NCBI GenBank assembly: GCA_902729315.2
Contig: LR746265.1
Span: 1,185,501 to 1,249,500, forward strand
Length of the DNA: 64,000 nt
Direction of reading: 5' to 3'
From: Spirodela intermedia
Taxonomy: Eukaryota; Streptophyta; Magnoliopsida; Alismatales; Araceae
Shown: one piece after another, positions 50,801-64,000 of the stretch
How the letters are laid out: each line of letters opens with the position of its first letter
Numbering within the stretch: position 1 is the stretch's first letter
Position numbers and translations under genes: made by a program
Notes under the pieces: model-generated
The model's database searches: none
Seen by the model: only the letters and a program-made list of their open reading frames with translations
What the model was told of the DNA's origin: nothing

Positions 50801-53800
50801 TGAGATACGTTTTGTTGAGTAAAATCGCTACAGGATCATTTTTTTGCCTGTATTGCTACCAAAAGCCAAATTACCTCCCAAGGCCAGTTCCAGAAATATT
50901 GAACTGCGATGCATTTACTCCACGTCCATTTTTGGCAACCTCGCCAAAATCCCAACCCTCACCATATCTGGATTACATAAAGAATCCGTTGATGCAAATT
51001 TGGTTAGGGAAGTGTAAATAATTATGTCAATTTCGAACAAAGCAAATGGTCAACACACTAACATGTATATTTTGGAACCATCTACGCCATTCTGATCCTT
51101 TGACAGGCTTTGAAGGGCAGATTTCGCCTTAACCTGTTTCCAAAAGAGTAAGCATCAAGGAAACCATGTGTAATGTTACACAATACCAATTCTTCTTGAA
51201 GAGGCAGAAGAAATGGAGGGGGGCTGAACTGAGGACAAATGGAAAATATTATTCTACATTTGCCTCTATATATGGATGCACATGTACTATATTGGAACAC
51301 CTACATGAAAACATCAAATGAATCCCAGGTAATAATATATGAAAAAATAGTTCTATTCAAGAAATAAAAACTACCTTTTCGTGTGAAGATTTCTACATAG
51401 AAGAAGAAATTCACTTGGAGCCCAATAAACACGGATAACATCTTAATGATCTAAGTATATGATGAGCAATTATCAACATGCTCTATGACATTTGTAGAAA
51501 GAGAATAATGAATAATATAAAATAAACAATCATAAGAGAAAACAGCAATATGACGCTAGGATGAAGACAAATGTGGAAGTACAAAGACTGTTGATACTGT
51601 TGACAAGCTACGCATATAGTGTACATTTGAAATAAGTGAATAAGCATATGATACATGATCTAAGATATTGCAGAATGTGCAATTAGCAAGCGTAGCATGT
51701 ACCAAATCCGACAGGTCACTGATGCAGATGAACTTGAATCATAGACAAATTTCATTGATGCTGTGGTTAAATACCCACATATTTGTTCTCTTCATTCCTG
51801 TTGACTTTCCTCTAGTTCGTTTCTTTCTTGAAGAATGACAGATCTTCTCATGGAAGAAAAAAAAGGGCTTCTATTCACCACATATGAGGAAAAAGAATTC
51901 AAGAAGGTTTTCGTTTTTTTTTACATCGAGACAGGGGTATGTTATTTCTAACACATCCATGGGAGAAGGTTCTAGACATAGAGCCTAACATCCCGAGACA
52001 TGCAGGTGATGTTCATGTGCTTCTTTAAGTGAAGCACGTGATACGCCTCACCCAACTGCTAATGCAGTATTTACATTATATTTCAGTAATTCCTATCCAA
52101 AACAACTGAAAGGAAGAGGGGTGGCGGAAATGATTCACATGGGATTATATGTATTTCTTAATTTTTCGGGAATCCTAAAATGAGCTCAGCCTTCAACTGA
52201 TATATTACAAGATATATCATAAGCGATGTGGTCATGTAAGCGGTAAGCAACCGATGGGAGATACTTCCAGCACTTTCTTCCACAAGATGAGACGTAATTC
52301 CATATCAACAACCGTGGGCTACAACTTCCCTATCTTGAGCAACTGGGAGGGCTGGTTGGGAAGGGGTAATTAGTGGATATCAGTTTCTCTGGGAATGAGT
52401 TATTAGTTTCCCTCCATTCTTTGAATCAGTAATGATTCAATAAGATTATAATCCAAAATATGAATAAAAAGAAATGTCAATTTTTAGTGATACTTGTCAA
52501 ATGATTCAATTACATAAAATTTATAACGTCCTCAGAAGAATTCTTATTACTTCTGAGGACAAAACAAAGATAAATCGTCTAAACTCAGATGTCAACCAAA
52601 AGGAAGTCGAGCATAATATAATAAAATTTGTTGATTTATGTAACAGACTAGCACATCTTGGACCTTACACATACCATGGTACTTTTCATGATGTGTCCCA
52701 TGAGATCAAACCTGAATCCATCCACCTAAAAAGAGAGACCGAAATTCTGATGAGACTTCATAAACAAAATTATTATATGGAGATCATTCTATTAAGCATA
52801 ACTAAAGAAATCTATTGATAAAAAAATCGTATAAGAAGACAACAAAATTATCTTGCATGACAGCAAAGCCGACCAATGTGATAGATCATTTACTCTTCTG
52901 AAAGTGGTAGCACCATATGCACGAAAAAAGGAGAGAGAGGGAGAGAGAGAGGTTTACATAACCAATATTATTGTTAACTAAATAAATTAACTGGATTAAT
53001 TTTAATTAAAATATAAGTATTTATATTATTATTTTTAATATTACATATTATATTTTAATTATGATCTTATTTATTTTGTGTATAAATTTATTATTTTTTA
53101 AGTAATAGATCACTGAATTTCTGCCCAATACAAAAAACTTTTGGCTACTGAATGGTCAACACCACTAGCTGATATACAAAGTAAGACCCTTCTCTTCATT
53201 ATCAAAGAGAAAAAGCCTCCCTCATTAAAGGTCTGAAAATCCCATCTCCTACATTACACAAAATGGAAATAAACAAATTTTACGCCTTAAACCTAGTTGT
53301 TTCATTCATCACAAATAGCCAACAGGCTACCATGAAAGATAACTAACTGAACCATTCGATCTTCTATTAGCGCCAATCATTGATGTTAGCTGCTGGATAA
53401 CTAGTCAACAGTATCAAAGATTTGACATCGAATTCCTAATTTTTATTGAGATTCCAGTAAGCAACTCATTTACACTGCATTCCTTTGGTCCTCCATAACA
53501 CAGATTCTGAACAGAATTTAACTAGCCTTTATACTAAATTGTGCCTTAAAAATATTTACCTCAAGAGACTCAAATACTGTTTGTTGACCTCATGCCAGTA
53601 TATATGCTTGCCAATAAGTCGAATCTTCCACATCAAACTCTTAATTTCACGGGAAAACTAATTAAAATAAAGCGACGGTTCTAATAATCGAAATTGAAGA
53701 CAAAATGGTTTCAAAAAAATAAATAAGGGGAGAAAAAAGGATCCAATTACCTTGTAGTCAACAGCCCAAGAAAGAAGATCATCAATAATAAGGCGCTCCA

Positions 53801-56800
53801 TCATAAAATGTTCACTTGCTGTATTGTTTATGCATGTGCTATGTTCAATATAGCCATCAGCATTTCTACGAAGATAGTATCCCGGAACAACCTAGAAAGT
53901 CATCGAGAGAGTGGAAAATTTAGTGAGCACAGGAAAAAAAACTTTGTATACTATGTATATCACATAGAAATTACATTGAAAATGGGATAAAGACATTTTT
54001 CCTAGATATCAAGCAAACAAGTCAAAGGCATTCTCCAATTAGAAGCTCAGATTAAGCTTCTACATGATTATCCCTCTGCATGGGTCCTCAAACCATTTTG
54101 ATTCTGCTATCAATTTTTCTCAAAGAGCTTGTAAAAAAAATCACGATATAATGGAAAATTGAATACAGGGTTGGCCAGCATCTCTCAGCATAAAAAAGCC
54201 CTTCAAAACGAGCATCGCCAAAAATGGTTGATTACTTTAAGGCAGTTAAGAATAAACACTGATCTCGTCCAAAAACAGCAGAAACCACTCACTGGGATCT
54301 AGTCATGCTTTGGTTTGTTTCATCTTACCTTATGTCTGGAATCTCACTTTGATTTGTCAGACTTGGTATATGGTAATGACAGGTCAGTCATGACTCTGAT
54401 ACTGATCGATAGCTATATTTTGAATATTTCGCCTTAAGTGTTTTTTCTCTCATTCTGTCGTACAAGCTACTTCCTTTTCCCCCATATCTTGTCATACAAG
54501 CAACATCCAAGAAAAAAAAAATGACTCTCCCTTATCCAACAGAACACATGGATTAGTTATACATTTTCAGTACTTCAAAGTCAGCCCACGCGGGAACATG
54601 CAAAAGCAACTAAAATGACAGAGCTCACAGTTTATAAAACGCAAACAGAAAGCCACTGACCTTTTCAAGAACAGAAAATTCATCCTGGGGACCACTAGCA
54701 CTCACATGGTTGTAGACAACGTCCAACACAACACGAAGACCACTCCGGTTTACTGCCTGTGTGAGTAACCCAAAATAAAATATTCAGGCAAATGAACTAG
54801 AAGTCATTGCGCATAAGCAACTGCGGTCCGGATGTACACCATACCTGAATCATTTTCCGGAATTCAATAGTACGATGTGCACCAGATGGATCACTAGCGT
54901 AGCTTCCTTTTGGCACACTCCAAAGAACAGGATTGTACCTGTTTAGAGACGTGAATCTGCTAGTTCAAGAAGGAAATTTATTAGGATGACATTTAGAAAA
55001 GGTACTTTCATTACCCCCAGTTATAACCATCCTGATCTTGGATAGCAGTGATTTCAGCTTGTTGCTCTTCTGAGTCTGGAGGCAGCGTAGACAATTTTTG
55101 TTCATCTGAGAATCAAGGGGCCTTCATTAATTGGCTAGGACCTCATTCTATAAGGAAAGATCACACAAAATCACTTCAGAATATCCGCTCTGCTTTTACT
55201 TATAATAATAACTTGATATGACGTTTAGTCACATTTGGGTTAGAAGCGTACGGAGGAAATGGAGAATTTCGATAAGAAATGAAGAAATCAACACTTAAGT
55301 TTTTAGGAATCCTTTCATAGGCCAGTCTGGAGATATTGGTAGCAAATTATTTTACAGAGAATCAAAATTCCTTTTCAACGCCATCACCATTGATGGTTTA
55401 CCAACGACTCCAAGCAAGATAAATGATAATATCTTCATCATTTTCAGATAAGGAAACGTTACACCGATCAGATAATAGATTCAGTATCAGTTAAAAAACG
55501 TCAGGAAAATGCCCAAATCAGATTGAAACTCAATACTCTCACCTATAGCATGTTATGATAAGACGCCCAGGTCGTTGATTTATGCCAAGACAAAGACAAC
55601 AGGTCAGCAAGACTAGTAAAATGGAGGATTTTCAAATTCCTGGATCTACTCAAATATTTGCCCTTTTTGCCGATTTTCTTACATTTTTGAAAATTTTCAA
55701 AATTATTATTTTCCAACAATGATCACCAGGTATGTAAAGAACTACCCTATTGCAGGCTAATCCCAACCTAGAACTGAAACTGATTAAGATTGGCCTATGT
55801 CTTTATTCCGTAGAGTGTCAGGGAATTCGTGTGTGATTTTCGAAGTTTTGTTATAGTTTCCTAGAGAAAAGATAGGAAAGCTCCAAATTATTCAAAAATA
55901 AGATGCTACAGATACAATCTAGTAAAAAGTAGTCATCCTAGGACAAGAATAGATGGAAATGCAAAACATAAAGGAAATAAATTAAAGTCCATAGAGCATA
56001 AAAAAAAATTCATAGCCAGGAGAAACAATAATCTTCATAAAACGACCATGAAGAACAAAAATCAAGTGACAGCAGGAGAGATAGATAGAGATAGACATCA
56101 CACTTACCGATATATTTCCATTTGCCCTTATCATCGTCAACACCAGCAAAATGAAAGCTTGGCAATAGATGGACATGAGTCAACCCAGCATTACTCAACT
56201 TCCTCAAGTGATCTATGCCAGCTGAGTGCTGCCAGAGACATCAATATGATTTTAAAATGGTTTCTTGACCCTAAAAGACTAAATTTCAGTAAATAGGTGG
56301 CATGCCAACAAGAGAAATGGTGAAACTTAACAGATGAATTCCATATATTGTCTATACAAGCATGCGCAAATCTTAATGAGAAGGTATTATTCATGATCTT
56401 TCTTGCCCCAAGACGACACATGCTGGACGAAGTCAAAATTAGACGTATCTCTTGTTTCCCATTAAGATCTACTATAAAAGAATCTAAAAATTACGTTATT
56501 ATGGAAGATCATGCCCAGGTGTTCACAAATTCTCCAATTCTCTGATGGGTATATGAACAACCCTTCTACATTCATATGATAAGGCAGACCTTGCTAATGT
56601 AACCAAGTCAAAGGACTTAGCAGTCAAAGGAAAAGTCACCGGTTGTTGCCGTGACAAAGTTCAAGACTGGCTTCTACAGTATAGGAGTGTATGAACTTAA
56701 CTATAGCCTTAATCAAGATTTGAGCAGAGATTCAGCTGAAAATCAACCAGTCGAAATTCGCTCAAAAATATTGAACTACTTTCCACTTTTGAGGTAGGTA

Positions 56801-59800
56801 GATATAGTCTGATCAGGATATAGTTCGATTAGCATAGTTGATACAAAGAGTCCATTAGATTTTGCAATAATTGCACCTGCCCAAATGCAAGCTCTCAATG
56901 ACAGAGATCTTGAAGACATAGAATATGACATAAACTTCAACTGACCAAACGAACCAACACTACTGGTTCAATGAGGTGACATGAAGGAAACGAGAATTTG
57001 GTCAATAGAATTAACTGAACTTCCAAGCATTCATAACAAATCTTTTGCCCGATGAAACACAAAAACGAACAGCACCAGGTGTGGAAGAGGATCATCTATA
57101 AGAACTGGTGATGTTTAACTCATGGAGACATGATTACCAGCAGAAAAGCGTCGGTGACTTTTTTTCAGGCCATGAAGTGACAGAGGAAGGATAGGAAACC
57201 AGCAAGTCAATTTTTTGATACGTGGCTGGGAAGGAAGAAGGAATGTTAATCCCATAAATAACAAGCTATACGTGTTTGTATTGGAAAGAGTTTGGTAAGT
57301 TTCAAAGACAGTAAAACAAGGCTAAAGAAAATACTCGGTCAAAGTGGCAGCACAATGGGGAAGGAGATGTCTGAAACACAGATCAGGGCATAGCTGAGGA
57401 GAAATCATGGATTTGGTTGACAATGAGGATGCAATTATTAAAATAAATACCAAGGAACAAGACTGGCAGGTATGTATTTCATGAAAGGATTGAAAAATGA
57501 CAATAGCCTATTCATTCTGGACAAAAGCCCGAAAAGAACATCCCTTCAGCAACAAGAATGAAGATACACTCAACAATCGTTTTCAAGAAATGCAATAAAG
57601 AGACAAGGAATCTTAATCCACAATTCAAAATTAGTTGGAGCCAGGAAGTCTGCATCAGGGAGAGATATCCTGATTAAACGTTAAGGGCAAAGTCTAAAAT
57701 TCTTTAAAAAGAATCATGAACTTCACTTGGTAAACTTTAGCCCAATCTAGGTGATCAAAAATGTATGTTGTAGAGTAAAAGTTATGGTTGTTATACAGAT
57801 GTGAGGAGATTTGGTTGACAAAGCTAATGCAATACATTGGATTGACAACATCAGTGGCAGACAAAACAGAAGCAAGTGGTTGGTAGATACTCCTGCCAAG
57901 GTAATGCTCCCATCATTTCTTCTACAGACTGTTGTAGTTTCTCCTGGATTGGGCAAAGTAGGATGAAATTGGTTCATTCGAGGCCCCTAGTATCTGATCT
58001 TCAAACCTCGGTGATTGGTAGCTAAAAACGATCGTAGTTGATGTGCTAGAAGATGAATGAGTATTCGGCAGTAGATAGTTTATCAGATATGGTAAACGTG
58101 AAGAACTGAAAAATAGGGGTAGGATACCAATTCCTGAGTGATGCCATTCACGCATAAATAAAAATCAAATGCAATCTAAAGTTTTTCACACAAATCATAA
58201 AGGTTAATTCACAACCTCACATGTAAAAGCAAGATAGCCTCCTCGAAATTCAGGATTCACAGTATAGTCCATGGCACTGCAAGTTTAAAAAGACATGACA
58301 TATGATACATTAACTGGTTCACATAAAACAGCACAAATTGGAGATAAAGCAGTAATTTCAAACATAATCCATAACAAAAATCATATAACAGGAAAAAGGC
58401 AAAAAAATATTTCTACCGGTTTCTTCAATAGAATAAAATGCGTCCATCTACATTCCAAGTTCATAAATTTCGATGAAAACAGATGCATTCTTCTTCATCA
58501 CCCAATTACCATCCAATAGGACCAAACTCACTCCTCCAACAGCCTCCATACTAGCTATTATTATTCTAAATGCAGGCTTTCGCAATCACTGCCCCCTTTC
58601 CATGAATAAGAGCTTACAATATTTTGTTTTGTTTGTTCTACAAACCTTTTTAGTCAACTTAAAGAGTTGGACGTGTTTCGAAGATAGTAGTGAGCCACGT
58701 TAATTAGATCCTCGAAACATTGCTTTTCCGAACTCAAGTGAATTATTGATATCAGCCGTTGATGCAAAAATTTTGACGAGCTAATTAAAATCTTTGAAAT
58801 ACGAGGTAACTTCAGTTAATCCCCTTCTTCATGAACGTCAAACGAACTGGGCTATTGGCATCTGGGTGTCTTGGCAAAGAACAGACCCAAGAACTTTATC
58901 CCATGCATAGCCTCACGGTGTTCTCTGATAAAGACTCAAGACAGTTTACAAATAATAGAAAGCGTTAAAGGCGTAAACGAAGGGACGTCAAGCAATGTCA
59001 ATAGGAACAACAATCAAGATAACAATCTAACCAGGAGGTAAGATGAGAACTAATTCCCTAATGTTACTGGTTTTCAGTAAATTCAATGTCTAGTCATTCA
59101 GATCAAGAATATCCTGAGAATTCGGAGGACAGGTTTCAGGGATTTTACTCCATCCCATACACAAGATACATCCAGAAACTACATCCAGACTGATTCAAAT
59201 GAGACACTACATCCAGACAACATCGGCCAGTCAGAGGCTACATATGAATTCAGAACCTAGGAAATGAAAAAGGCAAAACAAAAAACCCTAACAACTTTTT
59301 ATTTGCCAGTGGACCTGTACAATTCTGAAACTAGTACAAGCATACCAATACAAGCATTCTGGAAAACTGTGGTACATTGCAGGCGCAAAAACAGAGAATA
59401 ATGGAATTACAGCTTCACCATGCATTAATAATCATGACATCAACAGTAATGGATGAGGAAATTGCAAACAATGTGACTAACCTGAAATCCCTAATGTGTA
59501 ACTCATATATACTGATGTCAGAAAAGGAAAGCAGCTCTGGCTTTTCATTGGCCAATTCACTCCAACCCAGTGGCTTTAAGCTACCACAGTCAATGTTGAC
59601 CAACAAAGTTCGTTTTCCATTTGATGAAATTCTGACCATATTATGAAGGAGAGTATTAGAATCAACAAACATTGACCATATTATGCGAAGAGTCTAGTAG
59701 GTGACATATCTCCAGCATACCCTCTAGCGTATGGATCATTCACCATGCATGTCTCAATTTTTAGAGTGCTTTGATGATAGGCTGAAACCTCGAACACGTA

Positions 59801-62800
59801 GTAACAACCTTCTCGACTTATTGGGAGCCTAGTATGCCAAACACCAATCTCCTCTTTAAGTTCAATACATTCCGATGGATCCTGATTGAATTGATCGTCA
59901 TATATATATGCACGTACAACCTGCATGGATCAGAAGGCATGTAAAGGTCAACTGATAATCACACAAGAGATTCCCTCCAAATTTATAACATACATACATG
60001 TGCTGTGGGTGCCCAGAGATGAAGTGATATGGCCTCTTTACTAAAGACTGCACCAAGGGGACCAGTGTAGGAGAACAAGTCATCTAAAACACCAGGCAAC
60101 TGGAGTCCAGTAGCGTTGACACATTTCCCATGAGCTGTGTAAATTTATTAAAAATAAAAATATCAAAGTCCTGAAGGTGTAAAGCAACATAAAAATAGAT
60201 CAGCGAGTTGAAGTAACCCAAAGATCAAAATCAATAGCATGTCTACTGGGGAAAAAATAGTAATATAACTCAATACATGGTGTGCAAAACTTCCGAATAA
60301 CAAACCACAGAAGAAACGATAAGGATAGTTTCACTCATCCATTACCTTCTTAACATGACAATGAAATTTAATTTGGGAAAAGACAGCAGGTTGAATGAAA
60401 ACTTCCAATTGCTTTTGTCAGGACCGGGGCCCTCCTATGACCACTATGAGATGATGAAGAAGAGAGTAAACTGAATAAGAAGAGAAATGAGACGATCACA
60501 GATACATGGACTTCAAATTTTGATATGGAATGGAAAACATTATTTCGCGGCTATATTGAGTCAGAAGTGTTCAGTAAAAGCTACATCTATAAGATATGAG
60601 GCGCTCCTTTAAATATAAAGAAACTAGGACAACATGGCCAGCACATAAATTTAGGTGCAACATGGTATGCAGGAAGTCTATCTGTGATCATACAATAACA
60701 TAGGCGGATTAAGAATCCCCCTCCTTTTTTCTTGTTTCACGTCCAAGAATTAAATAATGACATCACCAATTGTATTTTCGTAATTGGGGCTGATGAATCT
60801 TCAGAGTGATCAATCTCTTCCTCCTAAAAAGTACACTAAAAGAAACAAGGCAAAGAGAAAGTATTTTCTGGTGATCTTTAGATCACCTTATTACAAAGGA
60901 TAGTAAATAAATTACTGTTCATTTGCAGTCATATGCCAAATTGGTATTGTTTCTTGTGTGGCGAGGAGAGCAAGATGACCGTCTGTGTATTTTGTTGATA
61001 GTTATAATTTTAAAATATAAACTATTGACATAAACTTTCACTGGTACACCTATAGCATGAACTAGACTTTTTAGTCATATTTTGGAACTTCAATTTCAAC
61101 TATCAACAATACCAACTGCACTCGCCTTGATTTTATAACAACCATTCAACTAATACCAACTGCATTTATAACATTACTACACTCACCTTGATTTCGGTAA
61201 AATATATTCAAAAAATTAATTACATTAGTATGATCACTTTGTTTAATACAATATATATTTTTTATTATGGATTTAGTATAAATTAAATAAATAATAATAC
61301 CACATATTATAATTTAATTTTCATAAAAATAATTTAATACTTAAAAAACTAAAAAATAGAGCGGAAATCAGGAAACTGTAGAAAAAAATGATCAAATATA
61401 GAATTCACTCAGAGACAACTTTAAAACGTTCTTCAGCATCAGGATGTACATCACATATGAATCCATAGCATTATGTTTGGACAAAACAAGTATAATTGGT
61501 ATAAAACCAATGAAAAAAGAAACAAGTGTCATAATCTTAACAAAGAAGTCATTGATTCTTACCATCAAAACACATAACAGCTAACTGGCATTTAAGAAGT
61601 TTTTCAGCATCGACAGAGCTAGGAATTCTGAAAGCAGAATAACTTCTTATATGCGGAAATTTCTGTTTTACCTGAAAAATCATAGGATACAAATTTTAGC
61701 ATAAAACCAAGCATCATCCCGGCAGCTAAAAATGAGTTAATCGGCCCCCTGCTGAACAATAACAAAACTAGAGCATAGGCTGAATATGGACATTTAAGAA
61801 GGTTATGCACAGTACCTGGAATTTTGAATTTCCCACTAGGTCTGAAAAAAAATCAGAGTGAATCTACTTTTATGGCTATTCTAGAATAGAAAAAGCAAGG
61901 AGTGAACATTCGACTCCAGATTAGGTCCAACTGATGTGGCTAGAGGGCACAATTCTAGAAGAGAAAGAAATGGACAGGAATACAGAGACAAGAGAAGGCA
62001 AAAAAAGGTAGGAACTTCAAAGGTATTGCATGAAAGATACGATTATAAAAATTAACTAAGTCTTAAATTGCCAGACTGAAAAAGAGGCATAGGAAAATTT
62101 CGGGCATCAAAAAGATAACTCTCTGAAGCAAAAAGGTTGAAATTGCCGAAAAAATGTTGAGAAAGAAAAGTTTCTAAAATTAGATGAGTTAATGCAATGA
62201 TGATACGGGCTTTCTCTTCTGTAATATAAAGCTACATGTAAAATGAGAACCATAGAGCTTCAAAAGCTAAGGAAAAAAGGAGGCATACAAAGTAATTAGG
62301 CCTATAACTGAAAGATAAGAATCATTGGAAGAAGAAACAGCAGTCACCAAAAGGAAAAAAGATGTGTCTGTAGAAATCCATTATACTGGGTTCATACAAT
62401 GAGAAATTTGAATGACTATCATATTTCATCGTTATAAAAAATGTAGGTGTGTATTCATAGAACTAAACAAATGCAAATTAACCTTAACTATGCTACCTTC
62501 ATTCACTAAACAATGTCGCTAAAAATAAGGCACACTGAATCAAAGGTGAACAATACTGCTCGCCAACTTTCCACTTTGGTATTCAAGGCCACTAAGACCA
62601 TGTCCATCGATTCACTGCCTAGGCAGCATAAATAATTTCTTAATATATTTTTAAACGATTTGAATGTTATGTTTTTTGAAAAATAAAATAAAAATGTCTA
62701 GATGTGCACAAAGTCTGGACATCACGATAATAAATATTCTCATAAAATAATAGATTAAAATATGTATTATTATGAATTAAGTAACTGTATCGAAAAGAGA

Positions 62801-64000
62801 AGGCCATTTAACTGTTCACATGTCTGTATTTCAAGGGATGAAATTGAGTTCAAAGCAAATATGGCAAATGAGGAAACGCATGGCATCGTCGTTCATTCTC
62901 ATTTGCAATAACATGGTGTTAGAAAATTGAATTGACATGGCAATATTGACACTCACCTCGACATTGATAGACACATCAAAGTCACATCTTCTCTCTATGC
63001 AGGGTAGTTAATAATTAAGCAACAACCGAAAGACTACGTTTTCCCTCGTATATATGAAAACTATGGTTTCCCTCATATGTACTGGATCATTAAAAATTGA
63101 TGTCAGGTTTAATACTGGTGATTGATATACTTCTCCTTTTAAATTTATTAGAGATCCTTGCTTACCCAAGATTAATCCATGAAAAAAACCGAGAATAATT
63201 GATTCGTTGGTGTCGCAGAAAATAAGTCAAAGTTGACTCTAAAAGCTCTAGAGATACCAAGTAAAGGGAAGACATCACATTGCGCCAAACTTGAGATCAA
63301 GAAGTAGAGAAAATATTTCCATTTTAACGCTATACCCATATTTTTCATTTATCTAGTGGTAACTTACATTGCCTGGCAGACCACACATGTCCTGTTCAAG
63401 TTGAACCTTCATATCATAGCCTGTAAGCAGTAAACGAAGGTGGCTGTAAAGCAATTGAAATCTCTTACAACAAGATGAAAGAACCGGGAAAAACTGGTGA
63501 CAAGAAAACACTCAGCTAACTCCAACTAAACCCAACTCATTATAATTTCATCCGTTTTTCAGGACTATCATCCCTGAAATTAGCTAGGAGTCACATAAAT
63601 TATTTTCTTAAGAATCGTTTTTATGTCTTCAAGAGAGATCCACCTATAGACTTTTATGGGACAGTTTAAATCAATCCATTTAATTTTCAAGTAATAATGA
63701 AAATTTTCGTTTTTTTACTTTCAAAGTCTCTGAAAGGTGTTACGTTGGCTACTTCACCAAAATCAAGATAATATCTATATTTCCTCAACGATTTTAAAGC
63801 TTATACATGGTTATATAAACCAGATGGGAGAAGTAATGAACCAAAGTTAAAATCAGAGAGTACTATATTCTGACAACAGTGTAATAGAGTAACTGAAGCT
63901 TAACACTAACCGGTTATATCATCATTTGAAACGCGTAAGTTCGCCATTTGACTAGCAATGAGATAGACTGATGAATTATTATCCTTGACATCCCAAGCAA
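44121..64000 (-). CDS. PU1: Limit dextrinase / pullulanase, chloroplast starch debranching enzyme (5' end beyond window)
   Basis: Hydrolyses alpha-1,6 branches of amylopectin and limit dextrins in plastids (GH13). Exons, 5' to 3': >64000-63911, 63420-63368, 61671-61563, 60134-59998, 59920-59721, 59631-59482, 58276-58216, 56228-56108, 55105-55015, 54938-54845, 54756-54661, 53891-53751, 52725-52675, 51133-51063, 50967-50875, 50127-50037, 49197-49126, 48738-48682, 47045-46977, 46721-46665, 46574-46500, 45773-45685, 45461-45384, 45244-45106, 44650-44541, 44449-44350, 44246-44121. All phases agree: 872 residues here, so about 90 N-terminal ones, including the transit peptide, are outside. GH13 region I is DVVYNHV; region [11 protein letters not shown] carries the nucleophile Asp; region [13 protein letters not shown] the acid/base Glu; region IV is [11 protein letters not shown]-side motifs include LLKCQLAV and LQLPGVLDD. 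The intron after 49126 begins with GC. The gene appears intact. Confidence 0.96.
44917..44933 (+). repeat. 17-base G homopolymer in a PU1 intron
   Basis: Uninterrupted G run, preceded by AGGGGA, in the intron between the exons at 44650 and 45106. Length is prone to sequencing error. Confidence 0.85.
47773..47803 (+). repeat. (CT)n microsatellite in a PU1 intron
   Basis: CT repeat of about 14-15 units following a C-rich run, in the long intron between exons at 47045 and 48682. The rest of this intron shows no recognisable exon or mobile element. Confidence 0.9.
56229..58215. other. Long PU1 intron, nothing recognised
   Basis: Two-kilobase intron between the exons 58276-58216 and 56228-56108. 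No open frame with recognisable similarity, no terminal inverted repeats noticed. The other long introns (51134-52674, 52726-53750, 60135-61562, 61672-63367) are similar AT-rich sequence; very AT-rich patches lie at about 52975-53110 and 61250-61370. Confidence 0.45.

Overview
The window is nuclear DNA of a flowering plant. Spliceosomal introns, a plant tRNA-Trp and several plant-specific families (WAT1, SOSEKI, DUF1635, chloroplast pullulanase, ABCG28-type transporter) show this. The GC-rich exons with very frequent (GA)n/(CT)n microsatellites may hint at a monocot, but I cannot name a species. Exon limits were worked out by hand from splice sites, reading phase and family similarity.

Layout. 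(1) 1-2.15 kb: a weakly supported minus-strand gene (putative first exon near 1.8 kb, last exon 540-724), then tRNA-Trp(CCA) at 2053-2124. (2) 2.2-6.6 kb: class P alcohol dehydrogenase (ADH1-like), plus strand, with a G-box and TATA box but apparently broken: a stop forms at the exon 4/5 junction and about 85 codons of the coenzyme domain are gone. It converges with a four-exon gene for a chloroplast-targeted membrane protein (6.7-7.7 kb, minus). (3) 9.5-11.2 kb: secreted pectate lyase, minus. (4) About 11.5-18.9 kb: AT-rich gene-free block with a decayed Ty3/gypsy retrotransposon on the minus strand (RT, integrase zinc finger and integrase C-terminus recognisable) and diverged direct repeats. 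(5) 19-23.4 kb: WAT1 orthologue, plus, six exons, downstream of a 179-bp tandem duplication. (6) 26.7-27.8 kb: two-exon DUF1635 gene. (7) 28-29 kb: short tandem duplications and a dense cluster of W-box motifs. (8) 30.3-32.4 kb: SOSEKI/DUF966 polarity gene, minus, whose conserved C-terminal exon is out of frame by one base. (9) 34.9-42.2 kb: 14-exon ABCG transporter of the ABCG24/28 clade, followed by a three-copy minisatellite with embedded (CT)n. (10) 44.1-64 kb: limit dextrinase/pullulanase (PU1), minus, 27 exons in the window and 5' end beyond it.

The genes form no operon or pathway. They are ordinary plant housekeeping or developmental genes: starch debranching, cell-wall pectin cleavage, auxin/secondary-wall transport, polarity, lipid-type ABC export. 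I found no undescribed multi-gene system. The points most worth a second look are the broken ADH, the shifted SOSEKI terminal exon, GC-AG introns in three different genes, and the W-box cluster with adjacent hairpin-bearing duplications.
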